From assembly GCF_002234675.1 (NCBI RefSeq), contig NC_019865.2, positions 32,596,612 to 32,660,611 on the forward strand: a stretch of 64,000 nt of DNA, read 5' to 3'. The position numbers and the translations under genes were made by a program. The notes beneath the pieces are model-generated. The model had not been told where the DNA came from. It made no database searches and saw nothing but the letters and a program-made list of their open reading frames with translations. Below are positions 9,601 through 20,519 of this stretch, one piece after another. The DNA comes from Oryzias latipes. Lineage: Eukaryota > Chordata > Actinopteri > Beloniformes > Adrianichthyidae. Within the stretch, counting starts at the first letter, position 1. Every line of letters begins with the position of its first letter.

Positions 9601-11864
9601 CAGTAACAACGGTTACTATGGTAACACGCCACATCTGCATGGATTCAAGTCCTCCAAAGGTTCTCCTGCTTAAGTAGAACATGTCCAGACCCGTCTAAAG
9701 TTCTCCAGAAACCATCTGGGAGGTCTAGAAGAGGACTGGGAGAAGGTCATGGGGACAGAAGAAGCTCTTTGGTCCAAACGCCACTCGCTGTTTGGAGGAG
9801 GCAAAAGGCTGAAGAACTCCATATCCACTGTGAAGCATGGGGGTGGACGCATCATGGTTTGGAAAGAGGACAGGACGACTGATCCGTACGATGGAAAGGA
9901 TGAATGGGTCCATGTGTGGAGAGATTCGTTCATTTTCTATTCCGTTTTTTTTCCCTTTCGGGGTCAGGGGGCTGCTGGAGCCTATCCTGGCCACTTGTGG
10001 GCGACGGGCAGGAAACAACCTGGACTGGTCGCCAGTCTGTCGAAGGGTAGAATGTCCTCAATCACACACCCATTCACTCTCACACTCTCACACCTAGGGA
10101 CAATTTAGATTAACCAATTACATCATGAAGCATGTTTTTGGACGGTGGGAGGAAGCCGGAGACCCCGTAGAAAACCCACACCTGCACGGGGAGAACATGC
10201 AAACTCCACACAGAACGGTCCCCCATTGATGTTCTGTTCCAGGTCCCACAGCCAGGACTTGAACTGGGGGCCTTCTTGCTGTGAGGCAAGAGGCGCTAAT
10301 CACTGCGCCACCGTGCAGCTGTGGAGAGATGTTGGAGAAAAACCTTCTTCCATGTGTCAGAGCTTCGAAGGTGAAGTGTGTCTGGATCTCCCAGCATGGG
10401 AATGATCCCAAACACACAAAACAGCGTCTACGGAAAACATTCCAGGGTTCTGGAGGGTTCTGGTCGTTCTCTGGACCTCAGTCCAATAGAGAATCTGTGG
10501 AGGGAGCTGAAAGTCTGTGTTTTCCAGCCAAAACATCAGAGCTCTGGAGAAGATGGACCACAATAGCAGCTTCACTGCAAACCTGCTGAAGATCTACATT
10601 AACCTTTGACCTCTGTCCCTGAAACCAGGGTTACATCATAAGTACTGAGGTGACTTCTGTTAGTGAGCAAACCTGTACTTTCTGCTCCATTCTACTAATA
10701 GATTCTTTCCAAATCCTGGATTCTTGTTTCCATTCTGTCTGTCACAGTGATGAACAGTGCAGACCAGACTCAGCTGTTTAGATGGAAATGCTGCAGAATC
10801 AGAGAATGAATAAAACCTGATGCTCCCCACTGTAAACACAGAAGTCTAAAGAAGAGGCGGGGATAGGGAGGGGCATCTTCAAAATAAACAGCTGTAGTAG
10901 TGTTCGCTCCTGACTGACCCAGAGACTAACTTCTCAAAGACAGGAGTGTCAGAGGAAGAGTTCAGCACACATCTTTTCTTGACATCGTTTTCCTCACTTA
11001 CAGCTCCGATCAGTTTTTTTTCCCCATTTATTGTTTATATGATTGCCTTCTGTCAGGCAGAAGATGCTTTCCTGAAAAGTCCAAACAATCCCAGGGGGCT
11101 CCTCGACACAAGAACTGTTCTTGTCTGCCTGAAATTCAAGTCTATTTCAATGATTGAATCCAGTTTCACTGCTTCAGTTTCCTTTAAAACAACGCAAAAC
11201 CCCCACGTCTACAGACGGATCATCAAAAACGGAGCAGCCACACTTCAGATGTTGAAACAGAGAATTTTCCAGGAAGATGCTTCACTGTTGTGATCTCAAA
11301 TCAGCCTCTAGGGGCACTGTGTCGGAAGGCAGGGCGGTACTCACCAGCCTGCCGCTTCCTGAGCGTGACGTAAGGCAGAAGGTCGTGGCGAGTGATGATG
11401 CGCAGCAGCTGGAGGACGTGTCTGAAGTTGGTTTCGTCGCAGCGCCCCTGCCGCTCCAGGGCCAGCAGGAAGTCCCGGCCGCTCCTGATGCCACCGCGCT
11501 CGTACTCGTCGATGACGTCCACAAAGAGGAAGGACAGCACGCGCACGTCCCGGTGCGTCAACTGAGCCCCCACGATGTCAAACATGCGGTGCAGCGAGTA
11601 CAGCCCATGCGAGCCATCCACCGCCTCCTCAGGCCACGGCTCTGAGGAACGTGCTCTTCTGGACAGGCTGGGGCTGGGGGAGGCAGAGGAGACTGTCCTG
11701 TTGTTTACCCCCCCAGCGGCAGCCACACTGAGGCAGGGGGGTCTGCTCATCACAGCTCGGTTCCTCAGCGGGACACCACTGCTGTGGTTGGACTCTACTC
11801 GGTTCTGCTGTGCAGACGGGCTGTGATGGAGATGGGGGTGGTGGGGTGGCTGCTGGGATGTCAT
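6607..11864 (-). CDS. dedd: Death effector domain-containing protein DEDD, four coding exons
   Basis: The exons are 11864-11345, 8431-8327, 8210-8073 and 7013-6607. All have GT-AG borders and phase 1 junctions, and they sum to 390 codons including TAA. Residues ~86-165 form the death effector domain (HGLYSLHRMFDIVG..., FVDVIDEYERGG, LLRIITRHDLLPYV). Exon 3 carries a basic KRKR nuclear-localisation-type motif. The last exon encodes the highly conserved DEDD C-terminal region (DIRLRVRAEYCQHE..., ILKSRDLGSIICDIKFSELT, FITDSLKQAVGHEAIKLL). DEDD proteins are nuclear/nucleolar proteins linked to caspase-8/10 signalling, rRNA transcription control and cell-cycle control. The start is the first ATG after an in-frame stop; it gives ~85 residues before the DED, longer than the ~20 of mammalian DEDD, and an inner Met at residue 39 is an alternative. 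Intron 1 is full of transposons. Confidence 0.93.
8800..9407. mobile_element. hAT-like MITE inserted in the Tc1 relic
   Basis: The ends read TAGGCCTGCACAATAT and ATATCGTGCAGCCCTA, which are imperfect terminal inverted repeats. The element is flanked by a perfect 8-bp duplication, ACTGGAAT, at 8792-8799 and 9408-9415. An 8-bp target duplication is typical of the hAT superfamily. A second copy lies at 12197-12581. It encodes no protein. Confidence 0.9.
9028..9218. mobile_element. Palindromic MITE nested inside the hAT-like MITE
   Basis: The left arm starts TTAACCCTGGTCCTGAAGAG and the right arm, reverse-complemented, starts CTAACCCTGGTCCTCAAGAG. The arms pair for roughly 45-50 bases with few mismatches, and a loop separates them. 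The sister MITE copy at 12197-12581 lacks this segment, giving a natural empty site. The family is unknown to me; the TTA-like ends would fit a Harbinger-type target but this is not proven. Confidence 0.85.
9926..10319 (-). mobile_element. SINE-like tRNA-headed repeat, copy 1
   Basis: Read on the - strand it starts with a tRNA-like head (GCACGGTGGCGCAGTGATTA, then a GGTTCAAGTCC-like B box). It continues through the segment that reads CTAAATTGTCCCTAGGTGTG and ends near GAAAATGAACGAA. It is flanked by an 11-bp perfect duplication, TGTGGAGAGAT, at 9915-9925 and 10320-10330. Other copies in the window are at 53080, 58010, 62170 and 62745. It interrupts the Tc1 transposase. Confidence 0.88.
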
Positions 11865-12196
11865 CTCCAAGGTCAGCTGTCTGGAGGGTGTTCAAGTCCC
11901 AGCGTCCCCTGCTCGCTCTTCACTTCACTGACTGCACAGAGAGAGAGATCGCATGAGGACAAACCCTGAAGAAGGTCAAGCGGCAATTAACCAAACCACA
12001 GCCGACCACTGTGGAGCACGGGGTAAGAGGCATTATGGTCTGGGAGGTTAACCGAATGATGGCCAAATGCCCCTGATGATGAGTCAGAAGCCCCAATCCT
12101 GAACTGAGGCGTGTTGGTAAAAGGTTCAAAGACTTCAATAATGTCTTTGGATAATTTCGCCGTCAACAGGATTCTACGTCATCACTGCCATGACAG

Positions 12197-12581
12197 TAGG
12201 CCTGCACAATATACCGATAATTTATCGTTATTGCGACATCAAGCTGTGCAATATGCATACCGCAAAAGACGGCGAAAATCACAATAAATGGTTACCTTAA
12301 ATGTGCCAAAACAAACTTATGGCAGCTTGAAATATTGAACAAATGAAATAAATCCCTTTATGCATTTAACCAATCGGAAGGACCCGTTTACGTTGTTGAT
12401 CAATCAGATGAGCCCTTTGATGTTTGCCTCCTACGTCAACGAGGGGCATTTGGAGTATAATTTTTAAACTGTTGCAGTGAAATGGAAATGATGTTTTTGG
12501 TTGTTTTGCTATTTGTTTATATACCAAGAATTATATCGTTATGGCAATATTAATCACCAATATCGCACATCGTGAGTTTTC
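12197..12581. mobile_element. hAT-like MITE, copy 2
   Basis: It starts TAGGCCTGCACAATATACCG and aligns along its length with the MITE at 8800-9407, including shared blocks such as CGCAAAAGACGGCGAA and TTTGGAGTATAATTTTTAAA. It lacks the nested palindromic insert. Its right terminus is damaged: the CGTGCAGCCCTA end is missing. Confidence 0.85.
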
Positions 12582-13213
12582 CGACAGTTTACACAGTGAC
12601 TCTAATCAACAGTGGGGCTACGCCCAAAGACCCTGTCTTAGTATCTAGGGTTAATGGGGGTGGTGGGTGGGGGGTTAAACCATCACATGGTTCCAGAATG
12701 TTCTGCTGTGGCAGCAGCTCAGCACTACAATCAGAGACTTTCCCGTGAAGACAGTAGGCGGTCCTGTCCACGCTTTGACTGGATGTTTTACATCTTCCAA
12801 AATGTGTGGGTGGAAACAGAGCTATAATTATCATCCTGTATATGTGGAACAACCATTGACTGTATCTGAGGACTGGACTGAGTGAGTGACACATACAACG
12901 GCTTCAACCAAATGAAGTCCATTCAGTCGCCATTTTTCCACGCCGGAGCCACACCCACTCATTACCAATTCACACCCCTTCCCCTGAAAGCGGGCTTGGG
13001 AGAAACTGCCAATCACGTGCTTTTACGCAGGAATCTAATTGGTCAATCATAACGTAAAAAAGAATGTTTTTTTCTGACCACTAAAATGACAGCTGTTAGC
13101 TTCTCCATAGAAGTCTATGGGATTTTGGCTTTTTGGAACCAGCTGGTACTTCCTAGTTGGAACGAGCCCCGCCCACTCATTACTAATTCAACTTATATTA
13201 GACATTTCTCTGG

Positions 13214-13248
<35 letters not shown>

Positions 13249-13560
13249 TGTTTTCAGTCACGTGCTTAACGAGGACCTGTGGATGTTTGGGACCTTCTTC
13301 GCGGCTCGGTCCGGTCGTCTGAACATGCATCTGACCCATATGTTGATGATCAGTCGGCCCAACTATGCGTCTGATGATCTAACCAACATTATGGGTTCTC
13401 CGACCTATGCAGACGTCAACAACAACCACCGGGGTTCTGGTTTGGACACGTTTCCGATCCAAATCTCATCTCTGACTCTGTAAATAACGAGCAGACTCAC
13501 TTTGTCCAAATTACTGGTTCTGGGCTGGAAAGAAGAGAAACTAGCACTGGGGTAGAGGAC
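12582..13560. other. Dedd upstream region with degenerate repeat-like DNA
   Basis: This stretch holds an (ATC)n microsatellite at about 13217-13247. The segment at 12890-13200 contains the cassette CCCGCCCACTCATTAC twice in variant form (near 12950 and 13170), which suggests an old duplicated repeat. No coding sequence is recognised. Confidence 0.4.
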
Positions 13561-13667
13561 TGGACCGGGTGTTAGTCGGGTCCCTTTCATGAACGCGCTC
13601 TGGGCTTCGTTTGTGATGGCCCGGTTCCGTCAAAACCACTCGATGACTCGTAAACACGAATATTTAC

Positions 13668-13970
13668 CTTTGGAGCCGTGGATGCGGCTGACAGGCCGAA
13701 CCTCGGCGGGTTCGGACCGGGATCAGTGGCAGCTAGCTTCTCTCGAGCCCAGCCTCTGATCCGCTTCAGGTTCCGAACCGCAGCAGCCCAAACTGGAGGC
13801 TGTGGATCCCTGGGTGCGATTGCTGCCTCTGGCAACCCGCTAAATGCGAGTGAGACTTTGGGTTCGAAACCGTTTGGACCAGGGTCCGCCAGCGCGAGCA
13901 AAACAAGCAAACAGCTAAAATGAAAGAACGTCCGGTTCACGGTGCATTCACTTCCGGTACGCCTCTTCCC
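13668..13970 (-). promoter_or_regulatory. Candidate CpG-rich promoter and first non-coding exon of dedd
   Basis: This is the only CpG-rich stretch upstream of dedd. On the - strand it contains an ETS-type site, CCGGAAGT, near 13955, and downstream a good donor (CAAAG/GTAAATA) ending an exon at 13668. A matching acceptor (CACCCTCCAG) lies just before the dedd start codon at about 11880. The linkage is inference; no transcript evidence exists here. Confidence 0.45.
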
Positions 13971-13974
13971 CGAC

Positions 13975-15019
13975 GGAGGGGATTTTTTCTTATTTCCATT
14001 TATTTTATTTCTTGAACAATTTTCAAAATAGTCTTTAAAAAATAAAATACATAATAACGTTAGTAACAAGAAGAAAAAACAGCCGTTCACATAAAACCAA
14101 ACTGTAGAAAAACCACAGATTTAGATTTTTTTCTTTATGAAGAATTAAAAAAATCTCAGAGGAGTTAAACTATGGCGCTTCCACAATAAAGCGCACTGCA
14201 TGTTTTAAAGTGTCAGCACACAGCTGAACAAAAGCTAAAAGGTGCTGGTTTTATAGCACAGGTTATTTAAACTTTGATTTCCAATAAAATTCAAAGCAAG
14301 TCTAAAACTGTGGAGTAAAATGACAGGGGAAAAAAATATTTTTTAAGATTCTAGTGTATAAAGGTTGACAAGTCGCAATTGTTATTAAAGTAATTATTGT
14401 GATCAGAATCATCAGGTTTTCCAGTGTGTCTCTCCTGCCTGCAGAGGAAATGAAGCAGCAGCTTGTCCTGTTTCTGGCTGCAGCAAACCAAAGCTGAGGA
14501 AGGGGAAATGAATCTAATGGTTACTGTGGGGTCAGTCTGGTTTTATTCTTTGTTTATGAAAGAAAAAAATATGGTTAAAGGTTGGTATTTAAAGAGCTTA
14601 AAATCTCAAAATTTCACAGACGATCCTATACCACTGCACTGAGACAAATATGACACAGAATGTATGGCCTGATTCTTGTTTTTGTTTACAGAAATTAATT
14701 TAGCACCAAAAATGCCGACGTTTTGCCACAGCACTGGTTTTAGGAACAAAAGTCAACAAAAGAGGAAGTACTTTTTTTATTAGTAAAGAGAATCTGAATT
14801 ATGTCTTTTGCTTAGATTGATGGTAGCTTTTATGTTCTAAAATCTGAAGTTTGCTTTTTCCTTTGATAGATGTCAGGGGGAAAATGTAAAGATTTAGGTG
14901 TATTAAGATCTTAAAGGCCAGTGTCTTTTCATAGAGATCTAAAGGTTCTACACATTCCTTGAAATGTCAAAACTGCCATAACAGTGGATATATGTACTAC
15001 TCATTTAGATCTGTAATTT
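13975..15019. other. A/T-rich intergenic DNA, nothing recognised
   Basis: No conserved ORF or recognisable repeat was found between the dedd promoter candidate and the 3' end of the L2 element. Confidence 0.4.
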
Positions 15020-17240
15020 GAAATCAGAATCAGAATCAGAAATACTTTATTGATCCCACACGTGGGAAATTTGTTCGTTACCATAACAACTGACAGGAAA
15101 AAAAGAGTAAGAATAATATAAATAGAAAATAAAAAAAGAGAACAAGGAAAATGTGGTATAATTTAAAGAGCTATTTACAAAACAGTGCAGGTAAAGAGAT
15201 GTGCAAAAGAAATGTGCAAAATAAAGAAAAGAGAAAAAAAAATGTGCAAGGTTATCTTCTGCATTGTGAATTATTGAACAGGGTTATAGTATTTGGCAGG
15301 AAGGATTTCTGGTACCGGGCAGTTTTGGAGCGGAGCTGTCTGAGCCTTCTAGAGAAGGAGCTCCGCTGTTTGTCCAGAACAGGGTGGAGAGGATGCTCTG
15401 GGTTGTCCATGATGGATAAGAGCTTGTTCAGTGACCTCCTCTCCATCACTGCTTCAAAGGTTTCCTGTTTGCAGCCAATGACAGAACCCGCCTTCCTGAT
15501 CAGCTTGTTCAGTCTGTTGGTGTCACTGACTGCAATGCTGCTTCCCCAGCAGACCACGGAGGAGAACAAGGTGCTGGCTACCACAGACTGGTAGAAGATC
15601 CCCAGCATCTTGCTGCACACATCAAATGACCTCAGCTTCCTCAGGAAGTAGAGTCTGCTGCAGGCCTTCTTGTACACAGCAGTGCTGTGGCTCCTCCAGG
15701 TCAGTCTGCTGTCGATAGTCACACCCAGATATTTGTACTCCTCCACCGCTTCCACATCCCTGCCCAGGATGCAGAAGGGTTGTAAGACAGTCCTTTTCCT
15801 CCGGAAGTCGATCACCATCTCCCTGGTCTTGTCCACATTGAGCAGCAGGTGATTCTCTCCAGCCCACTCCACAAATCCATCCACCAGCCTCCTGTACTCC
15901 TCCTCCCGTCCACCGCTTATACACCCCACAACCACAGAGTCATCAGAGAATTTCTGTAGGTGACATGACTCTGAGTTGTGCTGAAAATCTGAGGTGTATA
16001 AGGTGAACAGAAATGGAGAGAGCACAATGCCCTGTGGGGCCCCCACACCACTCAACACCACGTCAGACAGGACGCCGCCCAGTCGGACAAACTGTGGCCT
16101 GTCTGTCAGGTAGTCAGTGATCCAGGAGACGGTGGACGCACCAGCACCCATCAGCCGCAGCTTATCACCCAGTAAAGAAGGCTGGATGGTGTTAAAGGCA
16201 CTGGAGAAATCAAAGAAGGTGATTCTCACCATGCCTCCGCCACCATCCTGGTGTGAGTGAGCTCGCTGCAGCAGATGGATGACAGCATCATCCACCCCCA
16301 GGCGCGGCCGGTAGGCAAACTGCAGGGGGTCCAGAGAAGAGCTCACCACCGCTCTCACTTGAGCCAACACCAGCCTCTCCAGCACCTTCATCACATGAGA
16401 AGTGAGGGCAACTGGACGGAAATCCCCGAGTTGAGATGGAGACGTCTTCTTAGGAACGGGGACCAGGCAGGAGGTCTTCCAGAGGAGGGGCACCTTCTCC
16501 AGTCTGAGGCTCAGGTTGAAGAGATGCTGGAGAACCGCAGACAGCTGGTGGGCACAGGTCCTCAAGGTACGAGGGCTGACGCCATCCGGGCCGGCTGCTT
16601 TGTGCTGGTTAAGTTTTTCCAGCTGTTTCTTCACCTGGCAGGCTGTTACAGTCAAACAGGGAGGGAGGGGGGTGGTGGTTGGACTGGGGGGAGGGGTGAT
16701 GGACTGTGGGCCAAGTAGGTGTGGTGTGTTAGAGGGGGAAGGAAGGTGAGGAGGTGTGGGGGGTTCATGAGGGGGGAGGTCAGACAGCTGAGAGGCAGCA
16801 GGAGCGGGGTGGTGGTGTGGTGGAGTTGGGGGGGAGGAGGCTGAGGCATTCAGAGAGCTAAACCTGTTGAAAAAGGTGTTAAGCTCGTCAGCTCTCTCTT
16901 TGCTGCCTGTGATGGGTCTGCTTCTCCCCCCACATCCTGTGATCTTCTTCATTCCAGACCACACCGCCCTCATGTTGTCCTGCTGGAGTTTGGATTCCAG
17001 CTTCCTCCTGTAGGAATCTCTCCCGTTCCTCAGCTGATCCCTAAGCTGGTGCTGCACCCTCTTCAGCTCCTCCCGGTCTCCAGACCTGAAGGCTCTCTTC
17101 TTCCTGTCCAGGAGGTTCTTCAGGTCACAGCTGATCCAGGGTTTGTTGTTGGGGAAGCATCGAACAGTTCGAGTAGGCATAACAGACTCCTCACAGAATT
17201 TAATATATTCCGTGATGCAGTCCGTGATGCATCACGGAAT
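15020..17240 (-). mobile_element. L2/CR1-group LINE, 5'-truncated
   Basis: The element is read on the - strand. Its 3' end lies at ~15022 and finishes with tandem TTCTGAT units after a GGGATCAATAAAGTATTTC block, the usual L2-type terminus in fish. The same terminus occurs on the second L2 at 29930-29952. The element begins abruptly near 17240 within the region upstream of the RT, so the apurinic endonuclease half is missing. Confidence 0.88.
15252..17180 (-). CDS. L2-type reverse transcriptase, partial ORF
   Basis: This is an uninterrupted 642-codon frame from a Met at 17180; the frame stays open upstream to ~17235, so this Met is probably internal. The order is a basic linker (PNNKPWISCDLKNLL, ~10-24), a Pro-rich spacer (~115-175), then RT motifs: FRPVALTSHVMKVLERLVLA, FFDFSSAFNTI, GAPQGIVLSPFLF and FSDDSVVVG, followed by the thumb YKYLGVTID. 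The catalytic Asp pair is present, in SDD rather than the more common ADD. RT would copy the element's RNA at a nicked target. With the endonuclease domain missing it cannot be autonomous. The intact frame suggests a fairly recent insertion. Confidence 0.88.
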   Translation of the reverse strand: MPTRTVRCFPNNKPWISCDLKNLLDRKKRAFRSGDREELKRVQHQLRDQLRNGRDSYRRKLESKLQQDNMRAVWSGMKKITGCGGRSRPITGSKERADELNTFFNRFSSLNASASSPPTPPHHHPAPAASQLSDLPPHEPPTPPHLPSPSNTPHLLGPQSITPPPSPTTTPLPPCLTVTACQVKKQLEKLNQHKAAGPDGVSPRTLRTCAHQLSAVLQHLFNLSLRLEKVPLLWKTSCLVPVPKKTSPSQLGDFRPVALTSHVMKVLERLVLAQVRAVVSSSLDPLQFAYRPRLGVDDAVIHLLQRAHSHQDGGGGMVRITFFDFSSAFNTIQPSLLGDKLRLMGAGASTVSWITDYLTDRPQFVRLGGVLSDVVLSGVGAPQGIVLSPFLFTLYTSDFQHNSESCHLQKFSDDSVVVGCISGGREEEYRRLVDGFVEWAGENHLLLNVDKTREMVIDFRRKRTVLQPFCILGRDVEAVEEYKYLGVTIDSRLTWRSHSTAVYKKACSRLYFLRKLRSFDVCSKMLGIFYQSVVASTLFSSVVCWGSSIAVSDTNRLNKLIRKAGSVIGCKQETFEAVMERRSLNKLLSIMDNPEHPLHPVLDKQRSSFSRRLRQLRSKTARYQKSFLPNTITLFNNSQCRR

Positions 17241-18296
17241 GGTCAAAACAAAATGATATAAGTTTTATCAGAGCTCACAGATTCATTAATGTAGCTTTTA
17301 TTCTCTTGTTGAATAAAAAGAGTTTTGGTGCCACAGAGAACTCTGCTGCTGCCTGTGTGAGTTACTACAGATCATCTTTAGTGGTCTCGGTTCAGCTTCC
17401 TAAGCAGCACTCAGAGCCTGTTTTGGATTAAGAACAGTGGATGTTTGAACATTCCTGTTTAAATGCTGGAATAACAGCAGAGTTCTGACCTGCAGACAAC
17501 TTGACCTCAACTTTCACCGCAGCTGATATCAGCTGAAGAAGGATATGGACCTGAATCTAATGTCTGCAGACATAACATCGAAGAGAACTATAAACTCTGT
17601 TTTGAACCCAGGAGATCAGCTGTTCTCAGTAAAAGAAGAAATACCAACCTTGGACAATTCGACAGTTTATGGACCCTTTTTATTTTTCCCCAACAGCATT
17701 ACTTTATTATAAAAAAATAAAAATAAAAAAAATATAAAAAGAGTAAAACAAATGATTAATCACCTTTGAAAATTGTTAAATTGATTGACTTTTGATGATA
17801 TTACTTCACTAGCTCCTAAAATTGATAAATTGATTCAAAAATCTTTCCTAATGTAGCATAACTTTGCACATGTTTTTAACTTTTGATACTTGATGAAATT
17901 TTGCCATGAAAATTCCTGAAACAGAGTTGTGTCTATTTTACTGGTATAGTATTATTTTTTAAAGCATATGAATGACTTTTAAAAGTAACATAATTTGCAT
18001 ATATTTCAGATGCTGCATTTGCCATGTTAATTTCTAAAATAGTTATTTTTGACGTAGTACTTAAGTAATTCATCTTTGGCATGTGCGTTATTGATACCTT
18101 ATGACTATTAATTCTGTCTGATAAAACCTAGGAACCGGATATTGATAAATCATGTAATAAAATGGTTATAGTATAACGGGGTGGAATTATATAAGTTCGC
18201 TTCCTTCCACTCCCTTTCAAGCAATATTTATTAATTATGTCTAATTATCCTAAGTTTGATTAGTTACTGTATGAATGTATAACTGATGATTATATT
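17241..18296. other. A/T-rich DNA, possibly LINE 3' UTR
   Basis: There is no conserved ORF. The right part leads into an AATAAA and AAATC-repeat terminus at 18328-18361, so some of it may be the 3' UTR of an unidentified LINE. Confidence 0.35.
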
Positions 18297-18327
18297 GCTG
18301 TGTATAACTTCTATTTGATTGCTTGAA

Positions 18328-18361
18328 ATAAAACATTTCAAATCAAATCAAATCAAATCAA
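18328..18361 (+). repeat. (AAATC)n tail, probable LINE 3' terminus
   Basis: GAAATAAAACATTTC is followed by about four AAATC units. A poly(A)-like signal followed by a short tandem tail is how several fish non-LTR elements end. The element upstream is not identified. Confidence 0.5.
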
Positions 18362-18569
18362 AAAGTGGAGAAAAGGTTTCAAAGTAACTCTGATCTCTAA
18401 AGCTTAACTTCCCTCTGCTGATCTAACTAACATTTATGGGGTAAGATAACAACTGCTGGCAATATATTGCGCCACCTGCTGGTCAGATCACATTAAAATT
18501 TCCCACAGTAACTTACAATACCAGCCCTCCTGAGCTAGGGATCTCTTGTCCGGGTCTTCCGGATTCCTT

Positions 18570-19860
18570 TATTTCAGAGTACTGTATTAACTGGAGCAAG
18601 CCACGTTTATTATCACTCAAAGGTAATTAAGTGCAAACTCTTCCTATACCAGTTGAATCAGACAACATTAACTATCTTGGTGTCCATTTCTCTCTTAGAT
18701 TATCCGAGCTGGTGCAGCTACACTACACCTTCTCACTAAAAAGCATCCAGGACGATCTAACCCGCTGGTTCAATCTGCGTCCATGCCTCATCGGCAAAGA
18801 AGTTGCAATAAAAAGGAAATTTCTGCCCAAAAATTATTAACTCCTCTCAATGATCTCAACACAACCAAAACATTGGTACAAAACATTACATTATACTCAC
18901 CCATGTCCTGCTTTTTATGGAACAATAAATCAGCAATAATTAGTTCAAAAACTGTATAATCTATAAAAAGCTGTGGAGGTTTAGAATTACCAAACTTCCA
19001 CAAATACCTGTTTGTCAATAGATTACAGTACATCCTAATAAACAATCCAGAAACTGATTCATGGATGGAACGCCTGGAACAGGCGTTATGTGGAAAGATC
19101 AACCTGTCAGATCTACCATTTATCAGCCAAACAGTTAAAAAACAGGACTGCTCCCAAAGTATTGATATAAACAGCACTTTAACAGCCTGATGGGAATTTC
19201 TTAAAAGTGTCAAAATCCTCACTTTTACCGTGCAAAATGACACCCATCTGGAACAACCCAGACATCCTTATAAACAGAAAAATTACTAGAGCACTTAATT
19301 ATTAACAGAAGATTCATAACACCCCAGGAACTACAAGACAAACATGGAATAAATAACTTCTTGGAATATCAGCAACTTAAAATGACTAAAAAGTTTAAAT
19401 ACAATGAAAATGACCTTAAACTACTAGAACTAGTTACCTCTCTGAATTATTTTTCAGTGAATATACCTCTCTCCAAAATATACAAACTCATGCAACCTAG
19501 ATAATGATATTTCACTCCCGATAACAAAATGGGATGCAGATTTGAGCATCAGCACAGATGAAAGCTTCTGGTCAGAACTCTGTCTAAACACCTTTGAACG
19601 GACAAAATGTCCAAACTTGCAGCTAATCCATTTCAAAACTCTTCACAGAATTTACTACCCTGGACAGAGGATGTTCAAGATGGGTCTCAGTAACTCAGAC
19701 ATTTGTGAGCACTGTGACAGTAATCTACCCGACAATTACATGCATGCACTATGGTTCTGCACTCCTGTCCAGGCTCTCTGGCAGCAGGTATGTGCCGATC
19801 TATCAGTCTGGCTCAATAAAATTATCTTTTCAAATCAATGTGATAAAAATATTTTCTGAT
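18570..19860 (+). pseudogene. L1-like ORF2 relic, C-terminal part
   Basis: Broken frames align in order with the C-terminal half of the intact ORF2 at 43842-47588. They are SEYCINWSK (18575), NINYLGVHFSLRLSELVQLH (18665), DDLTRWFNLRPCLIGKEVAI (18750), then NLQLIHFKTLHRIYYPGQRM (19615) and FKMGLSNSDICEHC (19674), with the HALWFCTPVQALW segment at 19744. Frameshifts and stops separate these pieces. It is a dead 5'-truncated L1 copy of a related but clearly diverged lineage. Confidence 0.88.
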
Positions 19861-19976
19861 CAAACTTGGGAAGCATGTAATCTAGTTGTTCTTTTATAAA
19901 TGCGTTTCCAAATACATTTGCAAGCCACAATATTAACTGATGAATAAATGAAATTCTCTCTTCTCTTATGATGCAA

Positions 19977-20514
19977 TGTCACGGCTAATTGTCTGATTTC
20001 CTCCACCTGTGCCTGCTCCTACAAATCTCTCCCTCTTCCCTTCACTCTCTGCTGGATTCTTGCACTGCAAGCTTTCAGTCAACTCACCTGTGCTGGTCTC
20101 TGCCAGCTCATCTGCAGAGTCTACCTGTCTGCTTGCCGTTCAGCCTGGCCTCCAGCTAACCTGCTCAGCCATTCTTTGGTCTCTGCTCTCAGCTTCATGC
20201 TGCTGCAGTCATCGTCTGATCCTGTTTCCCTGCCACACTATTTTGCCCCAAACCTTGTGAGTCCCTGCTTGGGACCGAGCCCCAGGCTCCTGAGTTGTAC
20301 CACACCCCCTCTCTTTTATGACTTCTGTTTGGGGCCACACCTCCATCCTACCTGCGGATCACACTCCTCATCCCAGTAGGCCTGTTTTAGCCCAGACTAA
20401 TCAAGATCATTTCCCATACCTAACCCTATCCTCTTCCCAGCATCTGTTCACTGGCTGAATTCTCCAAGACCTGAGCTCCTTCGTGTTCAAGAATAGTTTC
20501 TTGCATTCCTGACA
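19977..20514. mobile_element. Solo LTR, 538 bp
   Basis: It starts TGTCACGGCTAATTG and ends TTGCATTCCTGACA, that is TG...CA with short inverted ends (TGTCA/TGACA). A perfect 5-bp duplication, TGCAA, flanks it at 19972-19976 and 20515-20519. No internal retroviral sequence remains. The 5-bp duplication fits a Gypsy-type element. Confidence 0.8.
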
Positions 20515-20519
20515 TGCAA

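Larger units (their letters stand above)
8640..10835 (+). mobile_element. Decayed Tc1/mariner transposon in dedd intron 1
   Basis: The start of a Tc1 transposase is visible at ~8733 (ATGGCCAAGACCAGAGAGCT). A middle part is at ~9825-9870 (TVKHGGGRIMVW) and a C-terminal part at ~10380-10560 (HNDPKHT-like; SPIENLWREL for the DLNPIENLW motif). The right end near 10835 reads CCCCACTGTA. The reading frame is broken many times. The element is interrupted by the MITE at 8800-9407 and the SINE-like repeat at 9926-10319. It lies on the strand opposite to dedd. Confidence 0.8.

Noticed and set aside
13587-14090. 167-codon frame on the - strand
   Set aside because: No recognised domain; overlaps the probable dedd promoter and 5' UTR and starts in A/T-rich DNA.
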